Source: Halorubrum sp. CSM-61 (GTDB taxonomy: Archaea > Halobacteriota > Halobacteria > Halobacteriales > Haloferacaceae). From it: a stretch of 64,000 nt of DNA. Where the stretch lies: contig NZ_RJJW01000001.1 in the NCBI RefSeq assembly GCF_003781945.1, positions 23,837-87,836 on the forward strand, in the 5' to 3' direction. The translations under genes and the position numbers were made by a program. Numbering within the stretch: the first letter of the stretch is position 1; every line of letters starts with the position of its first letter. This document shows, in pieces, positions 25,605-33,866 of this stretch. The notes under the pieces are model-generated. The model ran no database searches and was not told the DNA's origin. It was given only the letters and a program-made list of their open reading frames with translations.

Positions 25605-25727
25605 CACCTATACCAACTAGGGACTCGCTTGTGTGAATCAAGAATGTTCGAGTGACAGCTACAGAACGGTGTGTTGAAGGCAACGCACTTTCTCGGTCAG
25701 GCTATCTACATCTGATACGGACCAAAT

Positions 25728-27197
25728 ATGTCCGAAAAGAGCAACCCAATAGACGTCAGTCTTGGTCAGGAGGCCCTTTCTGCAACAACAGCTAAAATAG
25801 CGTCAACAGTAGTCGGCTTCCTCGGGACTATCGTTTTTGCCAGAATCCTCGGCCCGACGGGATTTGGTGCCTTCTTTCTTCTCTTGACTATTTCGAATAT
25901 TGCTATCCGCCCGCTTGTTGGGTGGGCGACAGCGTCGAAAAAACGCTTCTCAGAACGCAAAACCGAGCAACAACGGTCCGAAATTGTTGGCACACAATTC
26001 ATTCTGACGGCGGTGTTCTCACTGGGTCTGCTAGGACTGTCTCTTGTAGGGGCAGAACGACTTATCGAATATACTGGCCTTGAGAATGCCCCGGTTTTGT
26101 TCGTGATGCTTGCAGCCACGAGTGGGCTGATGTCGATGCTAGAAGGGACGACCCAGGCACGTGGCAAAGTCGGTGTTACAACTTGGGCTGGAACACTTAG
26201 GGAAGGTATCGCGGTTCCAATCCAGATTGCGTTAGTTGTCTCTGGTCTCGGTGTCCTCGGGATGGTATTTGGACACGTATTTGCCTTACTGGCTACCATT
26301 CCTATCTTTCTCTATTACACGGATGCGGTCCCGTCTATGCCCTCCAGGGAGATCTTCGAGGACCTTTGGTCGTATGCAAGACATAGTATTCCGAACTCAT
26401 TTATTGGAAAGATATACAATGATTTTGATATTATCTTGCTTGGTTTCCTGCTTTCCCCTGACGCAGTCGGACTCTACCAAGCTGCATTCAGAGTAGCGGC
26501 GCCGGCGACGTTCGTGAGCAACGCGTCGGCTTCGACGTTGCTGCCCCGCGTGAGCAATATCGTAGCCAGAGGGGAAGACCCTCGAGTCGACATTCGGAAT
26601 ACGGTCGCATATGCGAGCATTTTTGGATTCCCGATCGTGTTTGGTTCTCTCGCGGTTTCCGATAAGTTGATCGTCACGATCTATGGAAGCGATTTTGCTG
26701 GCGCCGTGCCACTCCTCATCGGACTTGCCATTCACAGTCTGTTCAGGACTCAGACACAGGTGTTGGGGAGTGTCGCGCGCGGTTTTGATCGGCCAGATGT
26801 TCTGACGCGGCTATCCTTGTTCGCGCTGGTAGTGAATATCCTACTCGGTGTAATACTTACACTCAAATTTGGCGCAATCGGGGTAGTGGTCGCGACTATC
26901 GTGGCCGAACTCATTCGATATGTAGGATTGGTTCAATTTACAAGGCAGCACGTTTCCTGGGAGTCTCTGTACCCACGGCCGATGATCGAGCAATTCGGAG
27001 CGTCGCTAATCATGTTCGGCGTGGTCATCGGCCTAAAAGAGGTACTTACGGTTGGCTCCGTCATCCGACTTGGTGTCGTGATTCTTGCCGGAGCGGCGAT
27101 ATACTTCGGAATCCTATTCGCGATCAGCGGCGAGCACCGGACGACGTTTCTGTCCGCGCTTGAAGGGTTTCTTGGGAGGCCCCTGCCAATGACCTAA
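25728..27197 (+). CDS. Polysaccharide flippase (Wzx/MOP-type transporter)
   Basis: A 489-aa integral membrane protein with about 12-14 hydrophobic segments and the family's N-terminal pattern (SATTAKIASTVVGFLGTIVF ARILGPTGFGAF). It would flip lipid-linked oligosaccharides across the membrane for glycan or protein glycosylation. The middle PNSFIGKIYNDFDIILLGFL and the ARGFDRPD loop also fit Wzx-like proteins. It is flanked by element genes but has no glycosyltransferase neighbour, and its composition is more AT-rich than the element core, so it looks like cargo inserted between the Toprim gene and the origin. It could support glycosylation of the sequon-rich secreted proteins at 9.8-18 kb. Confidence 0.85.
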   Translation: MSEKSNPIDVSLGQEALSATTAKIASTVVGFLGTIVFARILGPTGFGAFFLLLTISNIAIRPLVGWATASKKRFSERKTEQQRSEIVGTQFILTAVFSLGLLGLSLVGAERLIEYTGLENAPVLFVMLAATSGLMSMLEGTTQARGKVGVTTWAGTLREGIAVPIQIALVVSGLGVLGMVFGHVFALLATIPIFLYYTDAVPSMPSREIFEDLWSYARHSIPNSFIGKIYNDFDIILLGFLLSPDAVGLYQAAFRVAAPATFVSNASASTLLPRVSNIVARGEDPRVDIRNTVAYASIFGFPIVFGSLAVSDKLIVTIYGSDFAGAVPLLIGLAIHSLFRTQTQVLGSVARGFDRPDVLTRLSLFALVVNILLGVILTLKFGAIGVVVATIVAELIRYVGLVQFTRQHVSWESLYPRPMIEQFGASLIMFGVVIGLKEVLTVGSVIRLGVVILAGAAIYFGILFAISGEHRTTFLSALEGFLGRPLPMT

Positions 27198-27359
27198 TAC
27201 ACACAATCGGGTAGGTTAGGAGTAGAAAGCATACCATAGCTATATCTGAGACTAAAACCGAAATCCTACGTTGTAGTAATCTACAGGTTCTCGCCCTACC
27301 CAACACGCCGTTTACTACCGTCTACACTCGCAAGCATCAGCGTTGTTGACGAGTTAGTC
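27198..27359. other. Intergenic, no feature seen
   Basis: AT-richer sequence after the flippase, possibly the right edge of the inserted cargo. No repeat matching the left side near 25.6 kb was found by eye. Confidence 0.4.
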
Positions 27360-27662
27360 TCAGAGCCGAAGGGATTCTGTTGACCGAAGAGCCTGTTTCG
27401 GAGGACAAGCGCCGGGAGCATACATCGACGGACAGAAAAGCGCCGCGACGCGCCGACTTTGCGCGAGCAGCTCGTCGACGGTCGTCTCCCGGCCCATCTC
27501 CCGCTCGGCGGCGGCGATCGATTTGAGCCGCTCTGCGACGCCGGGAAAATCGGAGCCGTCGCTTACCAGCTCCGAGAATCGCACGTCATCGAGTGTGTCA
27601 CGAGGATTATTCATTGGTGTTGTTACGTCGTCTCGAATACCGGTAAAATATGGCAGTGACAA
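27360..27662 (-). pseudogene. Remnant resembling the start of a second Toprim-type gene
   Basis: A 100-aa frame. Its RETTVDELLAQSRR segment matches in layout the EPEDLLIQSRR near the start of the Toprim protein at 24063-25532. The following residues (VAALFCPSMYAPG) lose the resemblance, as if frameshifted or cut. It lies upstream of, and on the same strand as, that gene with the flippase between. I infer a truncated paralogue or a duplicate left by rearrangement. It could also be an unrelated small gene. Confidence 0.35.
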
Positions 27663-28044
27663 CTCTCACGCGAGTAACCGAACTGGCCTTTCGTGTGACA
27701 CGAATGTCCAAAGTATTTATCATATAGAACCAGAAAAGCTTCGATGCGGCAACACAGCGTTGTCGCTCTGCCGGCACAACCCCCTTTACTGCCCTCATCT
27801 CGTGAGCGGCGCCGATCTCGATGAGTTCGCCGACCTCGGAGCCTCGGCTGTCGTCGGTGAAGCAAGACCAGTGCGGCGGACGTCGACGACGAGAAAAGCG
27901 CCGTCGACGCGTCGGCAGAAGCTTTGGGGGGTTGTGCCGGGAGCGACCCGTGGGCCGCGTGTCGATGTAGCCGTGTCGGGTAGTTAACCCTCAGCCTGAT
28001 CCACGCTGGAAGTGAAAGTGGACGGGTGGTCGTCCTGTTCGAGA

Positions 28045-28505
28045 CCCCACCCACCCCTCGTTCCTACTGTAAGCCGGCCTCGGTGTAGGGGCGAGAAAGA
28101 ATCCATGGAGACAGTTGCTGCGGTCGATTCCTGCGGGTAGCGTTCGCGGGACGGCCGTTCGCTGCCAAATCACTCGCCGAAAGCCGCCTCGGCTTACCAC
28201 TACACAGAAAGTGCGGTACGGTAGCAAACGACACATATTGTAATAAACATTGCGGGAAGAGTCGCGGTTCGGGATCGAGGCGGGTCCACCGCGATCGAGA
28301 TACAGTCGGAACGAGGGGTGGGTGGGGGACAACGACTCGCGCCGGTCCGGCCGAGATACACTCGGAGCGAGGGGGGTGCGAGACACCGACTACCGGCACG
28401 ATACAGTAGGAACGACGGGGGTGTACCCACGTTCCAACTGTACTCGTGTCCGGGATACGCCTACTGACGATACCTATTTCGTTAGGATACAGTTGGAGCG
28501 GGGTA
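28045..28505. other. Replication origin with ORB-like boxes
   Basis: Repeated boxes of the type gatacagtcggaacgagggg upstream of orc1/cdc6. Direct copies are at about 28298-28327, 28354-28378, 28399-28422 and 28486-28505; inverted copies at 28045-28072 and 28425-28444. They share the acagtNggaacg core followed by a G-run, the layout of haloarchaeal origin recognition boxes. The inverted and direct sets flank about 220 bp containing an A/T-rich spot (28229-28250) that could be the unwinding element. Orc1 binding is inferred from adjacency and family knowledge. Confidence 0.75.
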
Positions 28506-28513
28506 GATATATG
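28504..28513 (+). promoter_or_regulatory. TATA-like box of orc1, overlapping the last ORB
   Basis: gtagatatat overlaps the distal edge of the nearest ORB-like box and lies about 25-30 nt before ATG 28538. The overlap suggests that Orc1 represses its own promoter. This also favours ATG 28538 (or 28532) over the earlier GTG at 28517. Confidence 0.4.
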
Positions 28514-28537
28514 TAGGTGGACTTGAAAGGCATGGCT

Positions 28538-29797
28538 ATGCCAGACGACGATCGTCCCTTCGCGGACGACGATCGAGACACGTCCGGCGGTGGCGACCCG
28601 CTGTTCGCCGAGGCGGGCGTGTTTAATCAGACGGAGCTGATCCGTCGCCCCGAACTACTCGAAATCTCTACCGTGCCGGGTAGCGACCGGATCGCCGGCC
28701 GCACCGAGGAGATTCAGTACGTCGCCAGAAACATCGGCCCGCTGGTGACCAACTCGGAACCGACGTCCACGATGATCTACGGGAAGACCGGGACGGGGAA
28801 GTCCCTCGTGAGCAAACACACCTCCCAGCGCGTCGTTCGTGAGGCTGAATCGCGTGGCACGAACATTGAGATGGTGTACGTCGATTGCGCGCAACACAAC
28901 ACGGAAGCGCAGGTGACCTCGAAGATCGCCCGCGAGTTGAACGAGCTCGCCGGCGAACCCGAGTCGATCCCGGTCACCGGGCTCGGGCCGTCGCATTACT
29001 ACTCGTACATCTGGTCGCTACTGGACGAGCACGCAGATGGCGGGATCGTCATCCTCGACGAGATAGATCAGCTCTCTGACGACGGTGTCAACAACCTCCT
29101 GACGCAGTTTTCCCGAGCTGCGGAAAGCGGGAAGACGGATACGTATATCGGAGTCATCGGCATCTCGAACAAAGTCGAGTGGGGTAAAAAACTCAACTCT
29201 CGTGTCCTCTCGTCTCACGGAAACGAGGAGCACGTCTTTCCGCCGTACGACGCTGACCAACTCCGGAACATCCTCTACGCCCGCGAGGACGCGTTTCACG
29301 ACGGCGCGCTCGCCTCCGAGGTCATCCCCCGGACGGCAGCGCTTGCGGCTCGCGAACACGGCGACGCCCGCAAGGCCGTCCGAATCTTGAAGAACGCCGG
29401 GAAGATCGCCGAACGCGAGGGCGCCGAACAGGTGGGGGAACGCCACGTCAACGAAGCGCAGACGAAAGCCGAGGTCGATCGCCTGCGTGAGCTCCTCGCG
29501 ACCGACACACCGCACGCCCGGTACGTGCTCTTAGCACTCGCCGAACTGACGCAAAACACCGACGAGACGAAGTTTCGCACCACGCGTATCTACGACGCTT
29601 ACGGAGAGGTGTGTGATCAGGAGGGCGCCGATCATCTCAAGATCGACCGTGTTCGCGACCTCCTCCGTGAACACGCCTTCAACGACACTGTCGAATCCGC
29701 ACTGAAAAGCGGCGGCCGGGCCGGCGGGACGTACAAACAGCACCGGCTCCTGAAAGATCCGGAGGTCGTCGAGGAGTCGGTCAAACGGGAGATGTAG
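28538..29797 (+). CDS. orc1: Orc1/Cdc6 replication initiator
   Basis: An AAA+ origin-binding initiator of about 419 aa. Walker A is IYGKTGTGKS (about 85-94), Walker B is GIVILDEIDQLSD (about 168-180), sensor 1 is GVIGISNKVEW, and the AAA+ lid carries REHGDARKAVRIL (sensor 2 Arg). The C-terminal part has the winged-helix that contacts origin boxes (TKFRTTRIYDAYGEVCDQEG). I prefer the ATG at 28538 because a TATA-like box lies about 28 nt upstream; an in-frame GTG at 28517 would add seven residues. It sits beside ORB-like repeats, so it most likely drives replication of the element. Haloarchaea carry many plasmid-borne paralogues. Confidence 0.92.
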   Translation: MPDDDRPFADDDRDTSGGGDPLFAEAGVFNQTELIRRPELLEISTVPGSDRIAGRTEEIQYVARNIGPLVTNSEPTSTMIYGKTGTGKSLVSKHTSQRVVREAESRGTNIEMVYVDCAQHNTEAQVTSKIARELNELAGEPESIPVTGLGPSHYYSYIWSLLDEHADGGIVILDEIDQLSDDGVNNLLTQFSRAAESGKTDTYIGVIGISNKVEWGKKLNSRVLSSHGNEEHVFPPYDADQLRNILYAREDAFHDGALASEVIPRTAALAAREHGDARKAVRILKNAGKIAEREGAEQVGERHVNEAQTKAEVDRLRELLATDTPHARYVLLALAELTQNTDETKFRTTRIYDAYGEVCDQEGADHLKIDRVRDLLREHAFNDTVESALKSGGRAGGTYKQHRLLKDPEVVEESVKREM

Positions 29798-29901
29798 TCT
29801 CTCGGAGTTGTCGCGACCGGGCTTTTTGACCGCTGACCGGACAGTACCGGGTATGCGAGCACAACCCCCTACTCCGACCAGCGTCGCGAGCGGTGAGGCC
29901 G

Positions 29902-30591
29902 ATGGGCGTTGACCACCCGACAGGAGCGACCGAGTCGATCGCCGTCGACGACCCGACTCGCCACGTCACCGTTCGCGAGGCCGCCGGCGAGCGCGACGCG
30001 TTCTATCTCGCGCACGTCTGGTCGCGGTGGTTTGGCACCGAGTACGAACATGGCCACCGGTACTCCTCCGGGCGCCTGCCGTACGCGCTCTGTTCCGTCG
30101 CCGGCTGGGAAGTCGACGCCGAACCGGAGCATCTCCACGGGTACGGTGTGGTCGCCGAGCACGACCCGCCCGATCGCGATGGACGCGTGCATGTCGGCGG
30201 CGGCCTCGTGACGATCGACACGGCCGCGGAGACAATCGACAATCTCCCGGACGGCAGGTTCGACGCGGACGCGCTAGTGGGCGAGCGCAACGCGTGGCTC
30301 TGGTTCGGCATCGTCGACGCCGCGTGGCGCGGGCTCGGGCTCGGTCGCCGGTTGTTCGAGGACCGACTCCAGTGGGCTCGCGATCAGGGCGCCGACATGG
30401 CGTTCGCGTACGGGTGGGAACATGACGGTCGGACGAGCCGGCCGCTGTTCGAGGACTTCGGGTTCGTCCCCGTGGAGCGCTTCGAGCGCCTGTACGAGGA
30501 CGAGCGCGACGTGTGCCCTGCGTGCGGGGCGCTGCCCTCGAACGACCGGACGTGTACGTGCGCCGGCGTCGTGTGGGCGCGAGACCTGTAG
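29902..30591 (+). CDS. GNAT acetyltransferase with C-terminal zinc ribbon
   Basis: About 229 aa from ATG 29902 (a GTG at 29893 is in frame). The acetyl-CoA pyrophosphate loop is AWRGLGLGRRLFED (motif A, R-x-x-G-x-G), followed by AFAYGWEHDGR and LFEDFGFVPVERFE, the usual motif B. The last 25 residues hold CPACGALP and TCTCAG, a four-Cys zinc-ribbon-like pair that is unusual for a stand-alone GNAT. The N-terminal half contains an extended loop before the core. The substrate is unknown; a protein or nucleic-acid target is suggested by the zinc ribbon. It follows orc1 on the same strand after about 100 nt. Confidence 0.75.
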   Translation: MGVDHPTGATESIAVDDPTRHVTVREAAGERDAFYLAHVWSRWFGTEYEHGHRYSSGRLPYALCSVAGWEVDAEPEHLHGYGVVAEHDPPDRDGRVHVGGGLVTIDTAAETIDNLPDGRFDADALVGERNAWLWFGIVDAAWRGLGLGRRLFEDRLQWARDQGADMAFAYGWEHDGRTSRPLFEDFGFVPVERFERLYEDERDVCPACGALPSNDRTCTCAGVVWARDL

Positions 30592-30819
30592 CTACGCGTC
30601 GTCCTCTTTGTCCCCGGGCAGCCAGTACACCTCGTTGCGCTCGATGACGCGCCCCTCCTCGACGAGCTGATCGAGCGCGTCACTCAGGCCGCTCGTGTCC
30701 ATTTGCCGGTTCCCCAGATTGATGCCGATTGCCGACTTCGGCATCCCGTTGTGGTGTTCGAGCACCCCGATGATGATCTCCGTCAACGGCTTTTCTGACG
30801 CGGGCGTGTGATCGCTCAT
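30592..30819 (-). CDS. Small winged-helix protein
   Basis: A 75-aa protein with a compact winged-helix pattern: PLTEIIIGVLEHHNGMPKSA as helices 1-2, INLGNRQMDTSGLSDALDQL as the recognition region and VEEGRVIERNEVYWL as the wing. It is divergent from the gene at 30952, and a perfect palindrome lies in the shared promoter region, so autoregulation is plausible. Such short wHTHs are common on haloarchaeal plasmids. Confidence 0.65.
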   Translation of the reverse strand: MSDHTPASEKPLTEIIIGVLEHHNGMPKSAIGINLGNRQMDTSGLSDALDQLVEEGRVIERNEVYWLPGDKEDDA

Positions 30820-30888
30820 ATCGGGTTGTTTGGCTGGAGCAAAGAAAAACAGGTGGGCGACAACCTCTCGGCACCGGTATGCTTTTAC

Positions 30889-30907
30889 GTTACTATATTA
30901 TAGTAAC
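30889..30907. promoter_or_regulatory. 19-bp perfect palindrome in divergent promoter
   Basis: gttactata, one central t, then tatagtaac: a 9-1-9 perfect inverted repeat that also contains TATA-like sequence on both strands. It lies between the minus-strand wHTH gene (start 30819) and the plus-strand genes from 30952. Likely operator for the wHTH protein; inference from position and symmetry. Confidence 0.6.
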
Positions 30908-30951
30908 ATGCGAGCGCAGCGGGGAGACTCGCGGCGCGCAGGTGACCACAC

Positions 30952-31140
30952 ATGGACGAACCTACCGACGGCGGCGCCGTGACCAGTATTGCGGAACAAC
31001 GAACCGTGCCTGATCGCCGGACGACTGACTGCCCCAACTGCCGGGGGACTGTTCGCGAACCCCGATCGGGAGACGCGTGGCTCTGTGACGACTGCGCCCG
31101 GCGCTGGCAGGCGTCAGACCTGCCGGGGGTAGACGAGTAG
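30952..31140 (+). CDS. Small zinc-ribbon protein
   Basis: A 62-aa protein with CPNCRG and CDDCAR knuckles (C-x2-C, 15-residue spacer, C-x2-C), a classic zinc ribbon. The rest is hydrophilic. It ends exactly one base before the next ATG (31141), so the two are translated together. DNA or protein binding is inferred from the fold only. Confidence 0.6.
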   Translation: MDEPTDGGAVTSIAEQRTVPDRRTTDCPNCRGTVREPRSGDAWLCDDCARRWQASDLPGVDE

Positions 31141-31593
31141 ATGCCGAACCAACTGACCCACACCGGCGACGGGCTCGCCCTCCAAGTGACCAAACCCGTC
31201 CGGAGCGCCGGGCTCGTCGAGGAGGACGCCGACGGCGACACGACCCACCGCGCGTCGGTCGTCGCGTACGGCTTCGACGACGCGATCCTCGTGCTCGACC
31301 GCGACACCGACCGCGTCCCGATGGCCGACCGCGCCGAGCTGGTCGCGCTCGCAGCGCGCGAGACGGAGTCGATCCACCGCGGGATCGACACCCGGATTCA
31401 GTACTCCGGGAACGGCTACCGCGTGCAGGTGCCGGCCACGGGGACGGGGCTACAGTCCGGCGACGGGCTCCCGTGTCACGCCGCGCCCGGCCTCCTGGTC
31501 ATGGCGCCGCTCGACGCCGGCGTTGGAACGCGACACCTCCTAGAGGCGCGCCGGACGCAGGCGCTCGATACTGAGGCCAGTGCCGATGAGTGA
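31141..31593 (+). CDS. AbrB-like hypothetical protein
   Basis: A 150-aa protein adjacent to the zinc-ribbon gene. The segment YSGNGYRVQVPATGTGLQSG (about 83-102) followed by CHAAPGLLVM resembles an AbrB/MazE swapped-hairpin (R-V-x-V-P ... G-L-x-x-G-D ... G-x-L-x-x). An N-terminal TGDGLALQVTKPVRSAGLVE may be a second, weaker copy. If correct it would bind DNA as a regulator or antitoxin. The middle part is unassigned. Its stop overlaps the next gene. Confidence 0.45.
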   Translation: MPNQLTHTGDGLALQVTKPVRSAGLVEEDADGDTTHRASVVAYGFDDAILVLDRDTDRVPMADRAELVALAARETESIHRGIDTRIQYSGNGYRVQVPATGTGLQSGDGLPCHAAPGLLVMAPLDAGVGTRHLLEARRTQALDTEASADE

Positions 31594-32005
31594 GAACAAC
31601 ACTGTCCTCTCACTCGAAGCGCACGGCGACGTTGATAACGCGACCACTGACGACGAGCCACCGTTGATGAAATCGCCGGAAGTAACGCTCGCCCGGCCGT
31701 CCGAAGATGACCATGTTGCGATCGTTCGGACCAACGCGCCGGTGTCGTTCTTGGCGATTTACGACCACGATGACCGCAAGAGTTTCAGTAGCGATCTCCA
31801 CCCCTTGACGACCGGCGACGAACTACGCGAGTTCTGGCTTGACGCTGATCGGCTCACCACGGCAACCCACCTCCACGTCAACACTGACGACGGACGCAAG
31901 ATCCCGGCACCCGAGATACACGTCGAGTACCGTGGGTGGCGTGGCCGCGTCGTAAAGCTACTTCGCGACTGGAAACGACGACTCCTGCCAGATGCCGACG
32001 ACTGA
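31586..32005 (+). CDS. Hypothetical protein
   Basis: A 139-aa acidic protein from ATG 31586, which overlaps the previous stop by 8 nt (a GTG two codons earlier is possible). Text such as VAIVRTNAPVSFLAIYDHDD and LTTATHLHVNTDDGRKIPAP suggests a beta-sandwich; the C-terminal 30 residues are basic. No family recognised. It overlaps the next gene by 14 nt. Confidence 0.5.
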   Translation: MSENNTVLSLEAHGDVDNATTDDEPPLMKSPEVTLARPSEDDHVAIVRTNAPVSFLAIYDHDDRKSFSSDLHPLTTGDELREFWLDADRLTTATHLHVNTDDGRKIPAPEIHVEYRGWRGRVVKLLRDWKRRLLPDADD

Positions 32006-32249
32006 GTACGACGCGCTCCTCGACCTGCTTGCCGCGCACCCCGGCGCCGATCGCGACGAGCTTCGTGAGCTGGCCGACGCCGCCGATCGTCTCGACACCG
32101 ACGCCGTCGACGACCTCCTCGACAACGCGCTCGCTCGCGAGGACGCGCTCGAAGCGAACGAACACTACTGGGTCATGCGGACGGGGCGGTTCGCCCCGTC
32201 CGAGTACGACCACTCGCTAACGGGCGAGTGGCGGGACGACAGCCTGTAG
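31992..32249 (+). CDS. Small winged-helix protein
   Basis: An 85-aa protein with TEYDALLDLLAAHPGADRDE, a helical middle and LEANEHYWVMRTGRFAPSEY, which has the same layout as the wHTH at 30592-30819 (helices, then a wing ending in a W/Y-rich strand). It is probably a paralogue. It overlaps the upstream gene. Role unknown. Confidence 0.5.
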   Translation: MPTTEYDALLDLLAAHPGADRDELRELADAADRLDTDAVDDLLDNALAREDALEANEHYWVMRTGRFAPSEYDHSLTGEWRDDSL

Positions 32250-32289
32250 GGCGGGGAAGCGTTTTGAGTCCGGCTTCTGTGGGGCATGT

Positions 32290-32514
32290 ATGGGAGTCAT
32301 CGTCTACGAGACCCCTGACGGCACGAATCGCGTTTCAACCCCCCTCAAACACGACGACGACCGGTCGGCGTGGAAACTCGATGTTTCTGAGGGCGGCGTC
32401 TCCGACGTGAGTGAGAACGCCGAAGACCTCCTGATCCCCGACCACCGCGTGTACTCTGTCGAACTGACGGACGCGGACAAGCCGGACGTTCCGAGCGGTT
32501 CTGGTACCTTCTAA
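32290..32514 (+). CDS. Small hypothetical protein
   Basis: A 74-aa acidic beta-rich protein (GVIVYETPDGTNRVSTPLKH, HRVYSVELTDADKPD). Codon usage fits its neighbours. A small gap of 40 nt separates it from the wHTH gene. No family recognised. Confidence 0.45.
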   Translation: MGVIVYETPDGTNRVSTPLKHDDDRSAWKLDVSEGGVSDVSENAEDLLIPDHRVYSVELTDADKPDVPSGSGTF

Positions 32515-33284
32515 GAAGATTCTACGCGGTCGCTCTTCGTTTCTCAAACACCCGGCCCGACCGCACGGACCGCGACTGCCCACCATGTACGATCCCATCC
32601 GCACGAGCGCTGGCAACGGCGTCGTCGGAGTTGCACCGCGACGCTTTCTGCCGGGTAAGAGGGGCTCGCTGTAGATCGTGGATCGCCACTCGTGACAGCG
32701 TTCCGGGCGCGTCGCCGGCGCCGTCGACGGCGAGTTTTCCCTCGACGTTGTTCCGGTCGCCTCGGTCGCGCGTCACTGACGGTCGCGGTACCAAGCCGCG
32801 GCGTCTCGTCGCGACGACGGGATTTCGAGACTACTGAGCGATTCGTCTTCGGTACTCCCCCGCGGCCGACGTGACCGCCGAGCGCACCGGACTGCTGGCT
32901 GATTGTGGGTCGTGTTGGTCGTGCTGGCCTACTACGGGCGCGTTTATCCAGAGGCCATCTACGTAGGTAAAAGGGATCAGTGACAACTCTACGGCGCTCT
33001 CGATCGGCACCCACCCCTTCACTTTCACTCCGGTTAACCGGGGGTTAAGGGGCGCCGGGGCGTCGGTGTAACTAAGGCGGGAAGTCGGCCACGAGAGCAG
33101 GATACTGGTCTCAGAATGGCCGCGGGCGCAGGAACGCCCCCGACCTGCCGCGCAAACGGCATGTGTACGAATTACCCCTCCGGTAAAGACAGTTCGGGTC
33201 GCCACCGCAGCGGTGGGTCCCGGAAGGCACAGTTCACGATCAGCGACGCCTCGGCCCGCAGTGCCGCGCTCGCAGGTGGTTCCG
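32515..33284. other. Non-coding stretch with dyads
   Basis: No convincing gene in about 770 nt; the long frames here are Arg/Ser-rich and look like antisense artefacts. It contains a perfect ccggttaaccgg palindrome (33030-33041) and, at 33010-33031, a cactttcactcc motif whose inverted relative occurs at 28008-28029, on the other side of orc1. Confidence 0.45.
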
Positions 33285-33866
33285 ATGAGTGACGCCGAGC
33301 GCAGCGGCGGCGACGCGGACGGCGTCGACGACCAGCTCCCCAACCTCGACGAGCCGGGAAAGTACGAGCGATTCACCCGCATCGACAACGTCGAGTACGA
33401 CGTTGCCAACGAGTTCCTTCGCGAGCACACGACGATCACGGCTCGCGAGTGGGCGATCGCGTGTCTCTGCCGCGACTTCGAGACCGAGACGGGCGTCCGG
33501 ATGACGTTCATCGGCGAGAACCTTCCCGAATTGGTCCCGTTCATGACGGACACCTACTCGCCGCAGGCCGTGAATCAGGCGCGGTACTCGTACGACGAGA
33601 AAGCGCAGACGGCCGCCAATACGTTCTTCTACGCCGTCCTTTCGGGGCGGTATTCGATCGAGGAGATTGAAGCAATGGTCGAGGAAGCACGTGAGACGGC
33701 GGAGACACTGATTGAAGTCGAGACGGGCAACGCTCCGGAGGACAACCCGGAGGCCGACGACGCGGTCGCTGACGCTATGGCGAGCGTGTGGGAAGCGAGT
33801 CGCGCGCTCACCGAAGAGTTTGACGAGCCGACCGAACCCGAGGACGGAGGCGACCGTGCGGACTGA
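33285..33866 (+). CDS. DUF5806-like haloarchaeal protein
   Basis: A 193-aa protein from ATG 33285. The conserved core (KYERFTRIDNVEYDVANEFL, TAREWAIACLCRDFETETGV, MTFIGENLPELVPFMTDTYS and QAVNQAR) matches what I remember as DUF5806, a helical family found on chromosomes and plasmids of Halobacteria. The C-terminus is a long acidic helix. No catalytic residues stand out and the function is unknown. Its stop overlaps the GTG start of the HNH gene, so the two may act together. Confidence 0.6.
   Translation: MSDAERSGGDADGVDDQLPNLDEPGKYERFTRIDNVEYDVANEFLREHTTITAREWAIACLCRDFETETGVRMTFIGENLPELVPFMTDTYSPQAVNQARYSYDEKAQTAANTFFYAVLSGRYSIEEIEAMVEEARETAETLIEVETGNAPEDNPEADDAVADAMASVWEASRALTEEFDEPTEPEDGGDRAD

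Noticed and set aside
28008-28505. CRISPR-like or IS-end repeats upstream of orc1
   Set aside because: The boxes have a common core with G-run and mixed orientation next to orc1, which fits origin boxes better.
32544-33014. 156-codon minus-strand frame
   Set aside because: Runs of arginine and no structure-like pattern; regarded as non-coding.
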